Source: Actinomycetota bacterium
GTDB taxonomy: Bacteria > Actinomycetota > Actinomycetes > Streptosporangiales > Streptosporangiaceae
Reading direction: 5' to 3'
Assembly (NCBI GenBank): GCA_027313705.1
Contig: DAHVDE010000023.1
Location: 1 to 64,000 of the forward strand
Length of the DNA stretch: 64,000 nt
Shown: positions 1 to 8,378 of the stretch, in pieces
Layout of the letters: every line of letters starts with the position of its first letter
Numbering within the stretch: position 1 is the first letter of the stretch
Program-made: the position numbers and the translations under genes
Notes under the pieces: generated by a model
What the model saw: only the letters and a program-made list of their open reading frames with translations
Told to the model about the DNA's origin: nothing
Database searches by the model: none

Positions 1-1
1 T

Positions 2-178
2 CCACGCTTCTTGCCAGGCGACGAACTAGTCGGGCAAGCCGCAAGCGCGATGCTAGCCGGTTACCTCGGCGCGCAATCACTGATCTCCGCACCAGCAACT
101 GCTGAATCCTCGCCCGCGGCAGGTCAGGTGGCGACGACTCCTGGGGCGGCAGGTCCTTCGGGGGACTGTAATTTTTGA
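2..178 (+). CDS. C-terminal end of an unidentified protein (runs in from the left edge)
   Basis: Frame 2 is open from the window edge to a TGA at 176-178, about 58 codons, with GC-rich third positions. The tail is Ala/Ser/Pro/Thr-rich after a short segment containing GQAASAMLAGYLGAQ. No domain is recognisable. The gene would begin outside the window. It could be a spurious open frame, because high-G+C DNA is often open, but the abrupt stop before AT-richer DNA fits a true gene end. Confidence 0.35.
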   Translation, partial: PRFLPGDELVGQAASAMLAGYLGAQSLISAPATAESSPAAGQVATTPGAAGPSGDCNF

Positions 179-235
179 CAGCGCCATCCGCCGGACCCCC
201 TGCCCGGCCTTCAGCCCCGTCGCGGTCCGAGAACG

Positions 236-508
236 TCAGAACCCTTCGCCCCACCAATCGCCTCCAAGATCAGCAATGCGTTGCCTGGAGGCTATGACAC
301 TGCCGTGCCCTTCAGAACGGAACCAGCCGGCATCTCGTCCTGGTCCGCAGCCGAGGTCCGCAATGCCCGCAGGTGCCGGCAGTATGCGCGAGAATTCGGC
401 GCGGAAGGCTGCAAACTCACATGTAACTTCGCTGGTTGCTCGTGAGAAATCCTGGGCTATTCTGTCGTAGGCCGCCCGGTAATACTTACGCGGTCGTCGC
501 CGGAGGCC
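236..508 (-). pseudogene. SAM-dependent methyltransferase, N-terminal remnant
   Basis: Read on the minus strand, the frame between a TAG at 509-511 and a TGA at 236-238 encodes AYDRIAQDFSRAT followed by ADLGCGPGRDAGWF. The second string is the class I methyltransferase motif I (DxGCGxGRD) preceded by the usual YDxxAxxF opening. No ATG, GTG or TTG is well placed at the start, and after motif I the sequence leaves the family pattern and stops. The protein would be about 90 residues instead of the usual 200 or more. I read it as the broken 5' part of a methyltransferase gene; the homology comes from motif recognition only. Confidence 0.5.
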
Positions 509-670
509 CTAATCCGATATCCTACTCATCATCTCCCGAAATTACTTTTCATTGACAAACCAAGGTTGCGCCAATTTCCTCCGCAAAAATGCGGCCACCA
601 CCTGGCCTGCGGAAGATGTCATCACTTCGTTTCCGGCGCCCATGCCGTGAACTGTCGCACTTGCAATAAA

Positions 671-961
671 CTACAGATTATCATCATTCGTTCGAATGGC
701 TTGAGCTATAGCGTTAGCCAGTATCGCGTACTGCTCGTCCGTCAATCGACCTCGGTCGTATGCTGCGACGACATCATCGTATGACCCAGGAATGTATGGA
801 TCAGGGTCTTCCATATCCGCCGCCGCTATATCCAGATAGGTTTGTTTCTGAGAGCGCCCACGGCTGGGCCATGAACGGCTCCTGAAGTGCTCAGCTACCT
901 CATCCACGGCCATATTGCCTTGATATAGAGCATCTAGTAGTTCAACTACTTCATTTGCCAT
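671..961 (-). CDS. Small acidic protein downstream of the zeta-like toxin, possible antitoxin or partner
   Basis: This 96-residue protein starts three bases after the stop of the zeta-like toxin gene, so the two are almost certainly co-transcribed. It has no membrane segment. The first 30 residues (VVELLDALYQGNMAVDEVAEHF) look helical. The middle is rich in Asp, Pro and Tyr, and the C-terminus carries LTDEQYAILANAIAQAI. Codons use more A and T than most of the window. I do not recognise the family. Its position suggests an antitoxin or immunity role, but classical epsilon antitoxins are encoded upstream of zeta, so this is inference. Confidence 0.65.
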   Translation of the reverse strand: MANEVVELLDALYQGNMAVDEVAEHFRSRSWPSRGRSQKQTYLDIAAADMEDPDPYIPGSYDDVVAAYDRGRLTDEQYAILANAIAQAIRTNDDNL

Positions 962-964
962 GCT

Positions 965-2125
965 TCATATCTCCTCAGTTTTCCGTTCGATCAAGATTGG
1001 CGCACGACCATCGATAGAATTATCGTATATCATCCAATCAGTAAATTCACCCTTAAGTCGCTCGAATGTACGGCGGTTAGTTGTTCCGAATTCTTGGTCA
1101 GTTTTGCCCGTAATGAGGTCAGCAGGGACATAGCGACCTCCTAGTCCGTTTCCAGCAAGGTACTGATCATGTCCACGACGATGACGGGATTCAGATCTGG
1201 CCAAGCTCACCTCTACTGGAATATCGACGAATATGCCTATAATTTTTCCATAACCGGCATCTTTCAATTCTCGTATTCGACGCGCCGTTGAGTCTACCGA
1301 GGACATCGTGATGTCCCAGATGACGTTCTTCCCGTCAGCCATCGCCGTCATCCCCAGTCGGCGCGCGACATCAGAGGACTCCTCGTGGTAGAGACCGGTC
1401 GTTTCCATCGGAGAGAGATTAGGGATTTCCGCGATTAATCCGCGCTCGGCAAGATCTTCCTTGAAATCGTCGGGATTGATCATCAGGAACCTTGAAAGAT
1501 CAATGCCTGCATATCTCTCGAGCACGGTGGTCTTGCCGGCACCTCCCAGGCCGCCAGCAATGACAGCGGTGTGTTCGCAGGGGACGTCTTGAGAGTCGCT
1601 ATAGGCAGTATTAACCATTTCGGCATGGATCTTGTTTCTCTCAGGAGTCCATACATGCCCTTTCCCATCTATTGAGTGCTCGACTCCGATCGGAGGATCC
1701 GCCGTTGCGGCGTCGGCCATACCGTTCACCACTTCGCGGACGTGGGCCTTGTAGTCGGCGTCGGTCAGTGGGGGCGACGGACGCTCTAGGTCGGATAGGA
1801 GGGGCACTGGGGGCTTGGGGGTGCCATCTTCTTCCCAGGGAGATGAGGGATTCCCCTTCTCAAAGTGGTTGAGGCGAGCTTTAAGATCTTGTCGGATGCT
1901 TGGCTGGTTTTCTGCCTTCTCTAGGCGCTCAACCCAGCGCTGCTTTTGCAACTCTTGGATTGAAGCCGGCGGGCGGGCTTCGTCGGGGCGACCGACCCCT
2001 CGCGGCGGATCCGCAGTGTCCGTTGCACCAGCTGGGTCCCGAGCCCCGGCCGACGTTGTGCCGTTCAACTCGGCGGACCGCTTGGATCTCTCCTCGTCGG
2101 TCGAAGGTAAATCCATGGCGCACAT
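965..2125 (-). CDS. Zeta-toxin-like kinase with long N-terminal extension
   Basis: The 386-residue protein has a Walker A motif GGLGGAGKTT at residues 191-200, then INPDDFK and YHEESSDVARR. This order matches zeta toxins, which phosphorylate UDP-N-acetylglucosamine to poison cell-wall synthesis. The first 140 residues are polar and Pro/Glu-rich with no recognised domain, so the kinase occupies only the C-terminal 200. Such an extension is seen in some actinobacterial and effector-type zeta proteins. A second Met at residue 4 (2116) is an alternative start. The DNA is AT-richer than its surroundings, which suggests transfer. The next gene at 671-961 probably encodes its partner. A non-toxic P-loop kinase remains possible. 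Confidence 0.8.
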   Translation of the reverse strand: MCAMDLPSTDEERSKRSAELNGTTSAGARDPAGATDTADPPRGVGRPDEARPPASIQELQKQRWVERLEKAENQPSIRQDLKARLNHFEKGNPSSPWEEDGTPKPPVPLLSDLERPSPPLTDADYKAHVREVVNGMADAATADPPIGVEHSIDGKGHVWTPERNKIHAEMVNTAYSDSQDVPCEHTAVIAGGLGGAGKTTVLERYAGIDLSRFLMINPDDFKEDLAERGLIAEIPNLSPMETTGLYHEESSDVARRLGMTAMADGKNVIWDITMSSVDSTARRIRELKDAGYGKIIGIFVDIPVEVSLARSESRHRRGHDQYLAGNGLGGRYVPADLITGKTDQEFGTTNRRTFERLKGEFTDWMIYDNSIDGRAPILIERKTEEI

Positions 2126-2189
2126 ACAACCAGGATTGGCACCGCTAAGTCCATATCTGGCGCTATTTCGCAGGCATTGGCGCTCGCCT

Positions 2190-2252
2190 GCCAGCCGCGT
2201 AGGTCAGTCGGCCAGGCATCGGCTGTCTCCTCGTAACGGTGCAAGTCAGTGC
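2190..2252 (-). pseudogene. Degenerate copy of the 3' end of the neighbouring D-threonine aldolase-like gene
   Basis: On the minus strand this segment reads LHRYEETADAWPTDLRGW. It matches LCRGEEVVDVWPIDLRGW, the last residues of the intact gene at 2852-3841. The similarity also shows at base level (cagccgcg, aggtc, cggcca and tcctcg in the same order and spacing). The stop codon of the intact gene is replaced by CAG. The relic lies 660 bp beyond the end of the parent gene in the same orientation, so it is probably the stump of a tandem paralogue. Confidence 0.65.
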
Positions 2253-2574
2253 CAGGCTGTGACGGCCAGGCCATGCCACCCGCGCGATTCGATGGGCCGG
2301 CCAGCCGTCTCTCACGCCCGGTAACACCCGATTGCCCACGGCGAGGGCGCTGACGTCGCCTTCCGCCGTCGGCTGCCTCGAAGTAGTTGATGTCTTCGGC
2401 ACCGACGCACCGGAGCCGACCCCCATCCTGCTTGTGTGACGGATGAGACGACCCGGTCGGGCGCGAGGACCCGAAGCACGGACCTGCGTTTGCCCGCTCA
2501 GCCTAGCAAGCAGCGCTCCAGACTCGGTCGACGCTGGCAACTAGCGAGGTGTCGCGGGCGGGCCGGAGCGCGGT

Positions 2575-2600
2575 CAACGTGCGCAATTCCGCGCACGTTG
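2575..2600. repeat. Perfect 10-bp inverted repeat with 6-base spacer
   Basis: caacgtgcgc and gcgcacgttg flank aattcc. The arms are perfectly complementary. There is no T-run on either side, so an intrinsic terminator is less likely than a protein-binding site or a recombination scar. Confidence 0.6.
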
Positions 2601-2620
2601 TGCTGGCTTGCGCGCTCGGG

Positions 2621-2666
2621 CCTGCGGTCGCGGTCGTGACGGGCCTGCAGTCGCGGTCGTGACGGA
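2621..2666. repeat. Two tandem copies of a 23-bp unit
   Basis: The units at 2621-2643 and 2644-2666 differ at two positions, and the first seven bases of a third copy follow. The repeat lies in non-coding DNA. Confidence 0.75.
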
Positions 2667-2851
2667 CCTGCGGGGAGAGCCGGGCGCGTCGGCCGTCCGG
2701 AGACCGGGGTCAGCGCCGGGGTCAGATACAGCCCGCGCCGGCTGACGCGGGCGCGGATCAACTGGGCGGCGGTAACCTCAGCTCACTTCACCCGATCGCC
2801 GTCTTCCCGCGCCAGCCGCCAGCTATCGTCCTGCCCTGGCGTGCGAGCGGC

Positions 2852-3841
2852 TTACCAGCCGCGCAGGTCGATCGGCCAGACGTCGACTACTTCCTCGCCA
2901 CGGCATAGGTAAGCCCGCTCGTGATAGGCCATCGTCGGGTCGATGTGGGCGGGCGCCAGCCTGACCACATCGCCGAGTGGCCTGGGCGGGGAGAATACCG
3001 TGTGCTCGTCTGAGCAGTACCAAAGGTCGGCGCCGTCGAGTGACGGGTTGCCGTGGTCCATGCCGAAGCACTTGAGCCCGGCATTGGCGACCGACCACTG
3101 ACCAGTTGTCGAGATCAACGTCGCGAGCACGAAGAGTGCCTGCCCGAAGGGCAGGCCAAGCCGCCCGTAGGCGGTGTCCATCAGGGCATAAGAACCGGCC
3201 TGGATTTCGTTCGCCCAGGTGTTGAGCGCGTAGGTGCCAGTACCTCCGGCCGAGATGACCGGACCGCCGACATCGGTGTGGGCAGCTATCAGCAACTCCA
3301 TGGCCGTCTGGCATTTCCCGGCTCGTTCGGCGGCCTGCTCCAGCCCGACCACGTGCCCTTCGTAACCCATGACACCGCGCACATCGAGACCGCTCGCCCT
3401 GGCCAGGTCGGCCAGGCGGCCTGCCTGGTCCGGGGCGACCCCGCAGCGGGGCAAGCCGACATTGACATCGATCAGCACTTCCCTGACCCCGCCGGCGACG
3501 GCGGCCCGCAAGGTCTGCGGCGAGTCGACCGCAACCGTCACCCGCGCCCCCGCTTCGACCAGGACACCGACCCTGCGGGCGTCAAGCACCTCGTTGGCCA
3601 GCAGCAAGTCTGCGCCAAGGCCGGCCGCAGCCATGCCCTCGCACTCCCTGATGGTGGCGCAGGTAAAGGCCGTATGACCGGCGGCCGCCTGGCGCCTGGC
3701 CAGCGATGTGCACTTGTGCGCCTTGACGTGCGGTCGCAGCCGGCCATCGGGCAGGGCGGCAGCCATTTCCGCGATGTTCTGGTCGAGCACCGCCTCATCG
3801 ATCACCAGGGCCGGAGTCGTGAGTTCGAAGATAGTTGTCAT
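2852..3841 (-). CDS. D-threonine aldolase / D-serine dehydratase-like PLP enzyme
   Basis: The 329-residue protein has the fold-type III (alanine racemase-like) PLP barrel of D-threonine aldolases and D-serine dehydratases. It opens with TPALVIDEAVLDQNI and has RPHVKAHKCTSLARRQ, the segment carrying the PLP lysine. Later come HVVGLEQAAER, ISAGGTGTYALNT and the metal-site region SDEHTVFSP. The chosen ATG overlaps the stop of the iolD remnant by ATGA, so it was the last gene of the decayed inositol operon. It looks intact, in contrast to everything upstream. Likely substrates are D-hydroxy amino acids; specificity cannot be read from the sequence. Confidence 0.85.
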   Translation of the reverse strand: MTTIFELTTPALVIDEAVLDQNIAEMAAALPDGRLRPHVKAHKCTSLARRQAAAGHTAFTCATIRECEGMAAAGLGADLLLANEVLDARRVGVLVEAGARVTVAVDSPQTLRAAVAGGVREVLIDVNVGLPRCGVAPDQAGRLADLARASGLDVRGVMGYEGHVVGLEQAAERAGKCQTAMELLIAAHTDVGGPVISAGGTGTYALNTWANEIQAGSYALMDTAYGRLGLPFGQALFVLATLISTTGQWSVANAGLKCFGMDHGNPSLDGADLWYCSDEHTVFSPPRPLGDVVRLAPAHIDPTMAYHERAYLCRGEEVVDVWPIDLRGW

Positions 3842-5636
3842 AGATACCTGCTTCGACTGGCTCGGGCGGCTTCGTAGGATAGCGAGGCGGAGGTCACCGA
3901 CTCCAGGTCGGACACTTCCGCGACCGGAACGTCCCACCAGGACTGGCTGTCCGGCGCGGACACAAGCGGATCGGTCTGGATGGTGATCAGCGCCGGGCCG
4001 TCGGTCAATTTGGCCTGGTCGAGATGGGCCTTGAGGTCGGTGATGGAGCGGGCGCGGAACACGCGGACTCCCAGGCTTTCCGCGTTCATGGCCAAGTCCA
4101 CTGGGAGCAAGTGCCCGTCGAGCCTGCCGCTGATGTAGTCACGGTACCGGTAAGCGGTACCGAACCGCTGCGATCCCACCGACTCAGGCAAAGCTCCGAT
4201 CGAGGCGAAGCCGTGGTTCAGCACCAGCACGACGATGATCTTCAAGCGCTCCTGGACAGCGGTGACCAGTTCTGACGACATCATCAGGTAGGAACCATCG
4301 CCGACCATCACGTACGGCGATCTCATAACCCATGCAGGAATAGCCATACTCGACGTGGTAGCCCTTCTCGTCTCTGGTACTCCACAGCTTATGCAGGTCA
4401 CCAGGCAGGGAGCCGGCTGCGCACACCACGACATCACGTGGCCCGGCGGCAGCGTTGACTGTCCCGATCACCTCGGACTGGGCAGGCAGCGGCGCGTGCC
4501 CAAGTGAGTACGCGCGAGAGACCGTCGCGTCCCAGGCCAACGCCAAGGCGGCCGCATGCTCCCGGTATGAGGCAGGAACCTGCCATCCGGATAGGCCTTC
4601 GGCGAGCGAGGCGATGGCGGCGCGAGCGTCACCAGTCACCGCGAGCCCGGAATTCTTGGCGGCATCGAAGGAAGTGACATTGATGTTGATAAACCGCACG
4701 CCTGGCGCGGCGAAGGCGCGGCCTGAGACGGTGGTGAAGTCAGACCACCTGGTACCGATCACGACGTCAGCCGCACGGGCGAGCGCGTTCGCGGCGGCGG
4801 AGCCGATCGCGCCTGCCGCCTGAGGGTGGTCGTAGGGCAGTGCACCCTTGCCCGCCTGGGTCTCGGCGACTGGGATGCCAGTAGCCTGCGCGAAGGCACG
4901 CAACTCCGCAGTGGCTTCAGAGTAGATCACGCCACCGCCAGCGACGATGAGCGGCCGGCTGGCATCCCTGAGCAGGGCGAGCGCTCTCGCCACGGAGCCG
5001 GGGTCAGGTACAGGGCGCGGGACGTACCAGACCCGGTCGGCAAACAGCGAGGCTGGCCAGTCGAACGCCTGCGCCTGGACATTCTCAGGCAGGCAGATGG
5101 TCACCGCACCTGTCTCGGCCGGGTCCGTGAGTACCCGCATCGCTCCGAGCAGCGGGTCCGGCAGTTGCTCTGGCCGGTCCACCCGGTCGAAGAATCGTGA
5201 CACGGGACGGAACACGTCGTTGACCAATACATCACGCTGACCGGGGTGCTCAAGCTGCTGAAGCACGGGATCGGCGGCCCTGGTCGCGAACGTGTCCGAA
5301 GGAAGAAGCAGCACAGGGAGCCGGTTTATGGTGGCCAGCGCGGCGCCGGTCACCATGTTGGTCGCGCCCGGCCCGATCGGCGAGGTGCTGGCAAGCACGG
5401 AAAGCCGGTTCCGCATCCGGGCGAACCAACGCCGCGTGGACCATTGCATGCTCGTTGCGTCCCAGATAGTAAGGCAGCACGCCTGGGGTGGCTAGCTCAC
5501 AGGCCAGCAACGCCTCGCCGAGCCCGTGCCCGAAGATCCCGAACCAGCCTTCGACCAGGCGGTGCGAGACGCCGTCACGCGATGAGTACTGCGCCGCGAG
5601 GAACGCGACGATGGCCTGCCCGACGGTACGCCTCAT
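3838..5636 (-). pseudogene. iolD: iolD remnant (trihydroxycyclohexane-1,2-dione hydrolase), frameshifted
   Basis: IolD is a ThDP enzyme that opens the inositol-derived ring. The sequence is recognisable over its full length but split between frames. The N-terminal part (5250-5636) runs from TVGQAIVAFLAAQYSSRDG to RNEHAMVHAA, then the frame changes around 5430. The second part (to about 4320) includes GPGATNMVTGAALATINRL and YGYSCMGYEIA. There a deletion of roughly a dozen codons shifts the frame again, to YVMVGDGSYLMMSSEL and on to the stop at 3838. An in-frame gap also shortens FGHGxxxGLGEALL. At least two frame-breaking lesions argue for a dead gene rather than a sequencing slip. Confidence 0.85.
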
Positions 5637-6246
5637 GCCGGGCTCACGTAGAACGGAAGCCGGGGGTCAACCGGTTCGCCTGCCCAGGTATCCCGCACCC
5701 AGGCGTGTGCCGGGTCGTCACAGATCTGCCACCGGCGCTCGCCTGGACCGGCCATCACGTTCAAGTAGTGCATGTCGTTGCCAGGCACTGCCATGGCCGG
5801 GCCGTACCACCCGTGCGGCAAGAGCAATAGGTCGCCTGAGCCGACCTCGGCAAGCACGTCGATCGGCCGCTCAGGAGGCCCGTACACCCGGTGGTAGCCG
5901 ATCGCGCGCGAATCGCGGACCGCAGGGGTACGCCGGGTCCCGACCTGTCCGGAGCGATGACCTCGCACGCGATGACAGGCACGCCGGACGCCGGGCCGTA
6001 CCGCACCGGAAGGTCACGGGATGCCCGCGCTCCCGGCAGGGCGTAACGCCCGCCGCCGCCCGCAGCGGAGATACGCACAGACGACCGGCGAGGCACGTAG
6101 GCAAAGTCGGTGACCCCTTCGAAGACGCTGGCCCGACCAGTGACGACCAGGACCAGCCCGCCTTCTCCTGCGGCAGGTTGACCTCGAGATTGCCGGAAAC
6201 CAGCGCCCGCGCGGCCAGTGATGCGGTGTCTGCGACACGGTGTCAT
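5633..6246 (-). pseudogene. iolB: iolB remnant (5-deoxy-glucuronate isomerase), deleted and frameshifted
   Basis: The C-terminal third is in one frame: GDLLLLPHGWYGPAMAVPG, LNVMAGPGERRWQICDDPAHAW, WAGEPVDPRLPF. These are hallmark IolB strings. Upstream, in another frame, are ASVFEGVTDFAYVPR, RYALPGARASRDLPVRYGPA and then IACEV. The block that normally lies between the last two is missing, and the first 30 codons are in yet another frame. The stop overlaps the iolD ATG (ATGA) and the start overlaps the iolC stop, so the ancestral operon spacing is still visible. Confidence 0.8.
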
Positions 6247-6535
6247 ACCTCTTCGCCAGCAAGCAGCGCGTCAACCTCGGCCGAGGTCGGCATCGCCGTC
6301 GAACATTCCAGCCTGGACGCCACGATCGCCCCGGCGGCGTTGGCGAACGTGAGCACCCGTTCAAGCGGCCGGCCGGCCAGCAGGCCATGGCAAAGTGCGC
6401 CGCCGAACCCGTCGCCACCACCGAGCCCGTTCAGCACACCTATCTTCACCGGCGGCACGGTCACCGACTCCGAGGCGGTCAGCGCGAGAACCCGGCCGGT
6501 CCCTGCTTGATCACCGCAAGCTCGACCCCTAGGTC
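6243..6535 (-). pseudogene. iolC: iolC remnant (5-dehydro-2-deoxygluconokinase), C-terminal third only
   Basis: The sequence reads GVELAVIKQGPAG in one frame and, after a one-base slip near 6495, TVPPVKIGVLNGLGGGDGFGG, ALCHGLLAGRPLERVLTFANAAGAIVAS and AMPTSAEVDALLAGEEV. NGLGGGDGFGG is the PfkB/ribokinase signature containing the catalytic Asp. Everything N-terminal to this is absent: the segment abuts the interrupted iolE remnant directly. One deletion therefore removed the 3' end of iolE and about two thirds of iolC. Confidence 0.8.
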
Positions 6536-6873
6536 AAGCAGCCGACGAGGAATCCTTCAGGTGCACATGGGTCACACTGTCCGGGAAACCGGACAGGATG
6601 GCCAGAGGGTTCCCGCCTGCCGCGATCAGGTGCCCCGTGTCGAGGCAAAGCGCCGCAGCCGTCGACTCGAGCACCCGCACCACGTCGTCCTGAGTGGCAA
6701 GCTGAGTGCCGACCTCATTGTGCAGGATCGCTTCGTATCCCCGTGCCTCGCAGAACCTCACCACCTGGCCAGCCACCGACTCGATCTGGGGCCAGCGTTC
6801 CCGCTGGTCAGGTGAGCCGATCAGGGCGACGGTCGGCCTGGGCCTGAACAGCTTGGCCGATCGTGTACACGTT
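6534..6873 (-). pseudogene. iolE: iolE-like remnant (inosose dehydratase / sugar isomerase-epimerase)
   Basis: One frame reads RWPQIESVAGQVVRFCEARG, LHNEVGTQLATQDDVVRVL, ALCLDTGHLIAAGGNPLAIL and VTHVHLKD. The HNE, DTGH and HVHLKD strings are metal-ligand segments of the AP-endonuclease-like TIM barrel used by IolE. The first hundred residues and the C-terminus are missing; the frame stops at 6534 where the iolC remnant begins. An annotation pipeline might call this a truncated sugar phosphate isomerase. Confidence 0.7.
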
Positions 6874-7310
6874 CTAGCTCTCCTTAGCCAATTCAGCGAT
6901 CTTGAGCGCGGCGACCGCGTCCTCCGCCGCGCGCCGTTACCCGTGCCTGTCCGCACCAGCCGGGCGAAGTCTTCGGCCTGGAGCCGCAGCGCGGCGCGGA
7001 ACGGCGCGTCGCCGCTGGCCGGATCGAGGAAGACAGAGCCCGCTGTGCCCTTGGTGCTTTAGACCTCGACCTTGACCATGTCCCCGGCAGGCGGCAGGCC
7101 GGCCTGTTCTGCCAGCGTCGCGTTCTGGCTCGCCTCTGCGGCCGTCAGCCCGCAGGGCTTTTCGCAGAGCAACGTGCTCGCACCGCCAAGCTGGTTGTAG
7201 GCGGCATAGGTCCCCAGGCCTCGTCCGGTCGTCCGAGCGGCAGGTGGTAGCCGTCGAAGACCCCGGCCGGCGACATGATGAAACCCCTTCTGGCCTGCCA
7301 AAACATGACC
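6874..7310 (-). pseudogene. iolG-like remnant (Gfo/Idh/MocA oxidoreductase)
   Basis: Fragments of an inositol dehydrogenase-type oxidoreductase lie in several frames. LLCEKPCGLTAAEASQNATL carries the conserved EKP motif. GDMVKVEV is cut by an in-frame TAA near 7060, followed by TKGTAGSVFLDPASGDAPFR and LQAEDFARLVRTGTG. After a frame change comes AAEDAVAALKIAELAKES with a TAG at 6874-6876. The Rossmann N-terminus is missing. It heads the same decayed operon. Confidence 0.7.
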
Positions 7311-7398
7311 CGTTCCCGGCTAGGCGGGCGGGCGCCCATGCTGTGCGTGATGGTTAATCAATGGCAGGTTAAACGATTACATCAGGCGAAAGGGGCTA

Positions 7399-8367
7399 TC
7401 AATCACCGGTTGCCCGTTCCTGCTGCGCGGTGGCCAGCCGGTCGAGCAGCGACACGCAGGCGTGGATCGCACACAGGTGCGGGACCTCGATGCCGAACCG
7501 CCCGGCCAGCTCGATGACCGCCCCGGTCAGGCACCCGACCTCAAGCCGCTTGCCCGCATCGAGGTCCTGCAGCATCGACGTTTTGTGATCACCGATGGCC
7601 AGCCCGGCCGCCAGCCGGCGGTCTAGCGAAACGGGAAACCTGACCGCAAGCCGCTGCGCCACCAGCGCGCATTCGCCGAACATGGCGCGCAGCAACTCCA
7701 CCATCGCCGGCTCGGACCCTAGCTCCCCGAGCGTCGCGCGGGTCAGCGCAGTCACCGAATTGAACGCCACGTTCCCGACCAGCTTCAGCCAGATCTGATC
7801 GGCAAGCCGTGACTCGACCGGCGCCTTGAGCCCGCCGGCCGCGAACGCCGCCGAGATGTCCTTGCACCGTTGCGAGGAAGAACCGTCGGCTTCGCCGATC
7901 GTGAACCTGGTGCCCTCGACGTGCCTGATCACGCCCGGAGACTCGATTTCCGTCGAGCAGTAGACCACGCACCCGACGCTGTGCCCGGCCGGAATCGAGC
8001 GCGCGATCACCCCGCCGGGGTCCACGCTCTCCAGGCCTGGCTGGTACCACCAGGGGATACCGTTCTGCGCCCAGATCACCGCCGCCCCCGGAGCAAGCAG
8101 CGGACCGAGGGCGGGAGCGATGGCAGGCAGGCTGTAGGCCTTCAGCCCGACGAACACCACATCGGCGCCGGCGACCGAGGAAAGGTCAGAGGTCACCCGC
8201 GGATGGGCGGAGAAATCGCCGCGCGGCGAGGTCACCCGCACTCCGCCGGCGGCCATCGCCGCCCCGTGGGCGCCGCGCGCGATGAGCGTGACATCGGTCC
8301 CGCCCCGCGCCAGCGCCGCCCCTACGTAAGCCCCGATCGCGCCCGCTCCGAGCACCACGACCCGCAT
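7399..8367 (-). CDS. Ketopantoate reductase family protein (PanE/ApbA-like)
   Basis: The 322-residue length is typical of 2-dehydropantoate 2-reductases, which use NADPH to make pantoate for coenzyme A. The NADP-binding loop VVLGAGAIGAYVGAAL is at the N-terminus. AQNGIPWWYQPG, SVGCVVYCSTEIESPG and the catalytic-lysine segment DQIWLKLVGNVAFNSVTAL follow, and the C-terminal helical domain contains HKTSMLQDLDAGKRLE. The NGIPWW form is common in PanE paralogues acting on other 2-oxo acids, so the substrate is uncertain. It ends 11 bp before the next gene region. Confidence 0.85.
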   Translation of the reverse strand: MRVVVLGAGAIGAYVGAALARGGTDVTLIARGAHGAAMAAGGVRVTSPRGDFSAHPRVTSDLSSVAGADVVFVGLKAYSLPAIAPALGPLLAPGAAVIWAQNGIPWWYQPGLESVDPGGVIARSIPAGHSVGCVVYCSTEIESPGVIRHVEGTRFTIGEADGSSSQRCKDISAAFAAGGLKAPVESRLADQIWLKLVGNVAFNSVTALTRATLGELGSEPAMVELLRAMFGECALVAQRLAVRFPVSLDRRLAAGLAIGDHKTSMLQDLDAGKRLEVGCLTGAVIELAGRFGIEVPHLCAIHACVSLLDRLATAQQERATGD

Positions 8368-8378
8368 CGACGCCAGCC

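Larger units (their letters stand above)
2126..2851. other. Intergenic stretch with relic and repeats, no intact gene
   Basis: About 725 bases lie between the zeta-like gene and the D-threonine aldolase-like gene. Every open frame here looks accidental: Arg/Pro/Ser-rich translations without motifs. The stretch contains the degenerate gene-tail copy at 2190-2252, a perfect inverted repeat at 2575-2600 and a 23-bp tandem duplication at 2621-2666. It looks like a rearrangement scar. Confidence 0.6.

Noticed and set aside
276-470. Plus-strand frame of 64 residues
   Set aside because: Pro/Arg/Ser-rich translation without motif; the opposite strand carries the methyltransferase relic instead.
1672-2324. 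Plus-strand frames opposite the zeta-like gene
   Set aside because: Arg/Ser-rich mirror frames of a gene with clear P-loop kinase motifs.
3053-3877. 274-codon plus-strand frame over the D-threonine aldolase-like gene
   Set aside because: Long antisense frames are common in high-G+C DNA; the minus-strand protein has family motifs and operon spacing.
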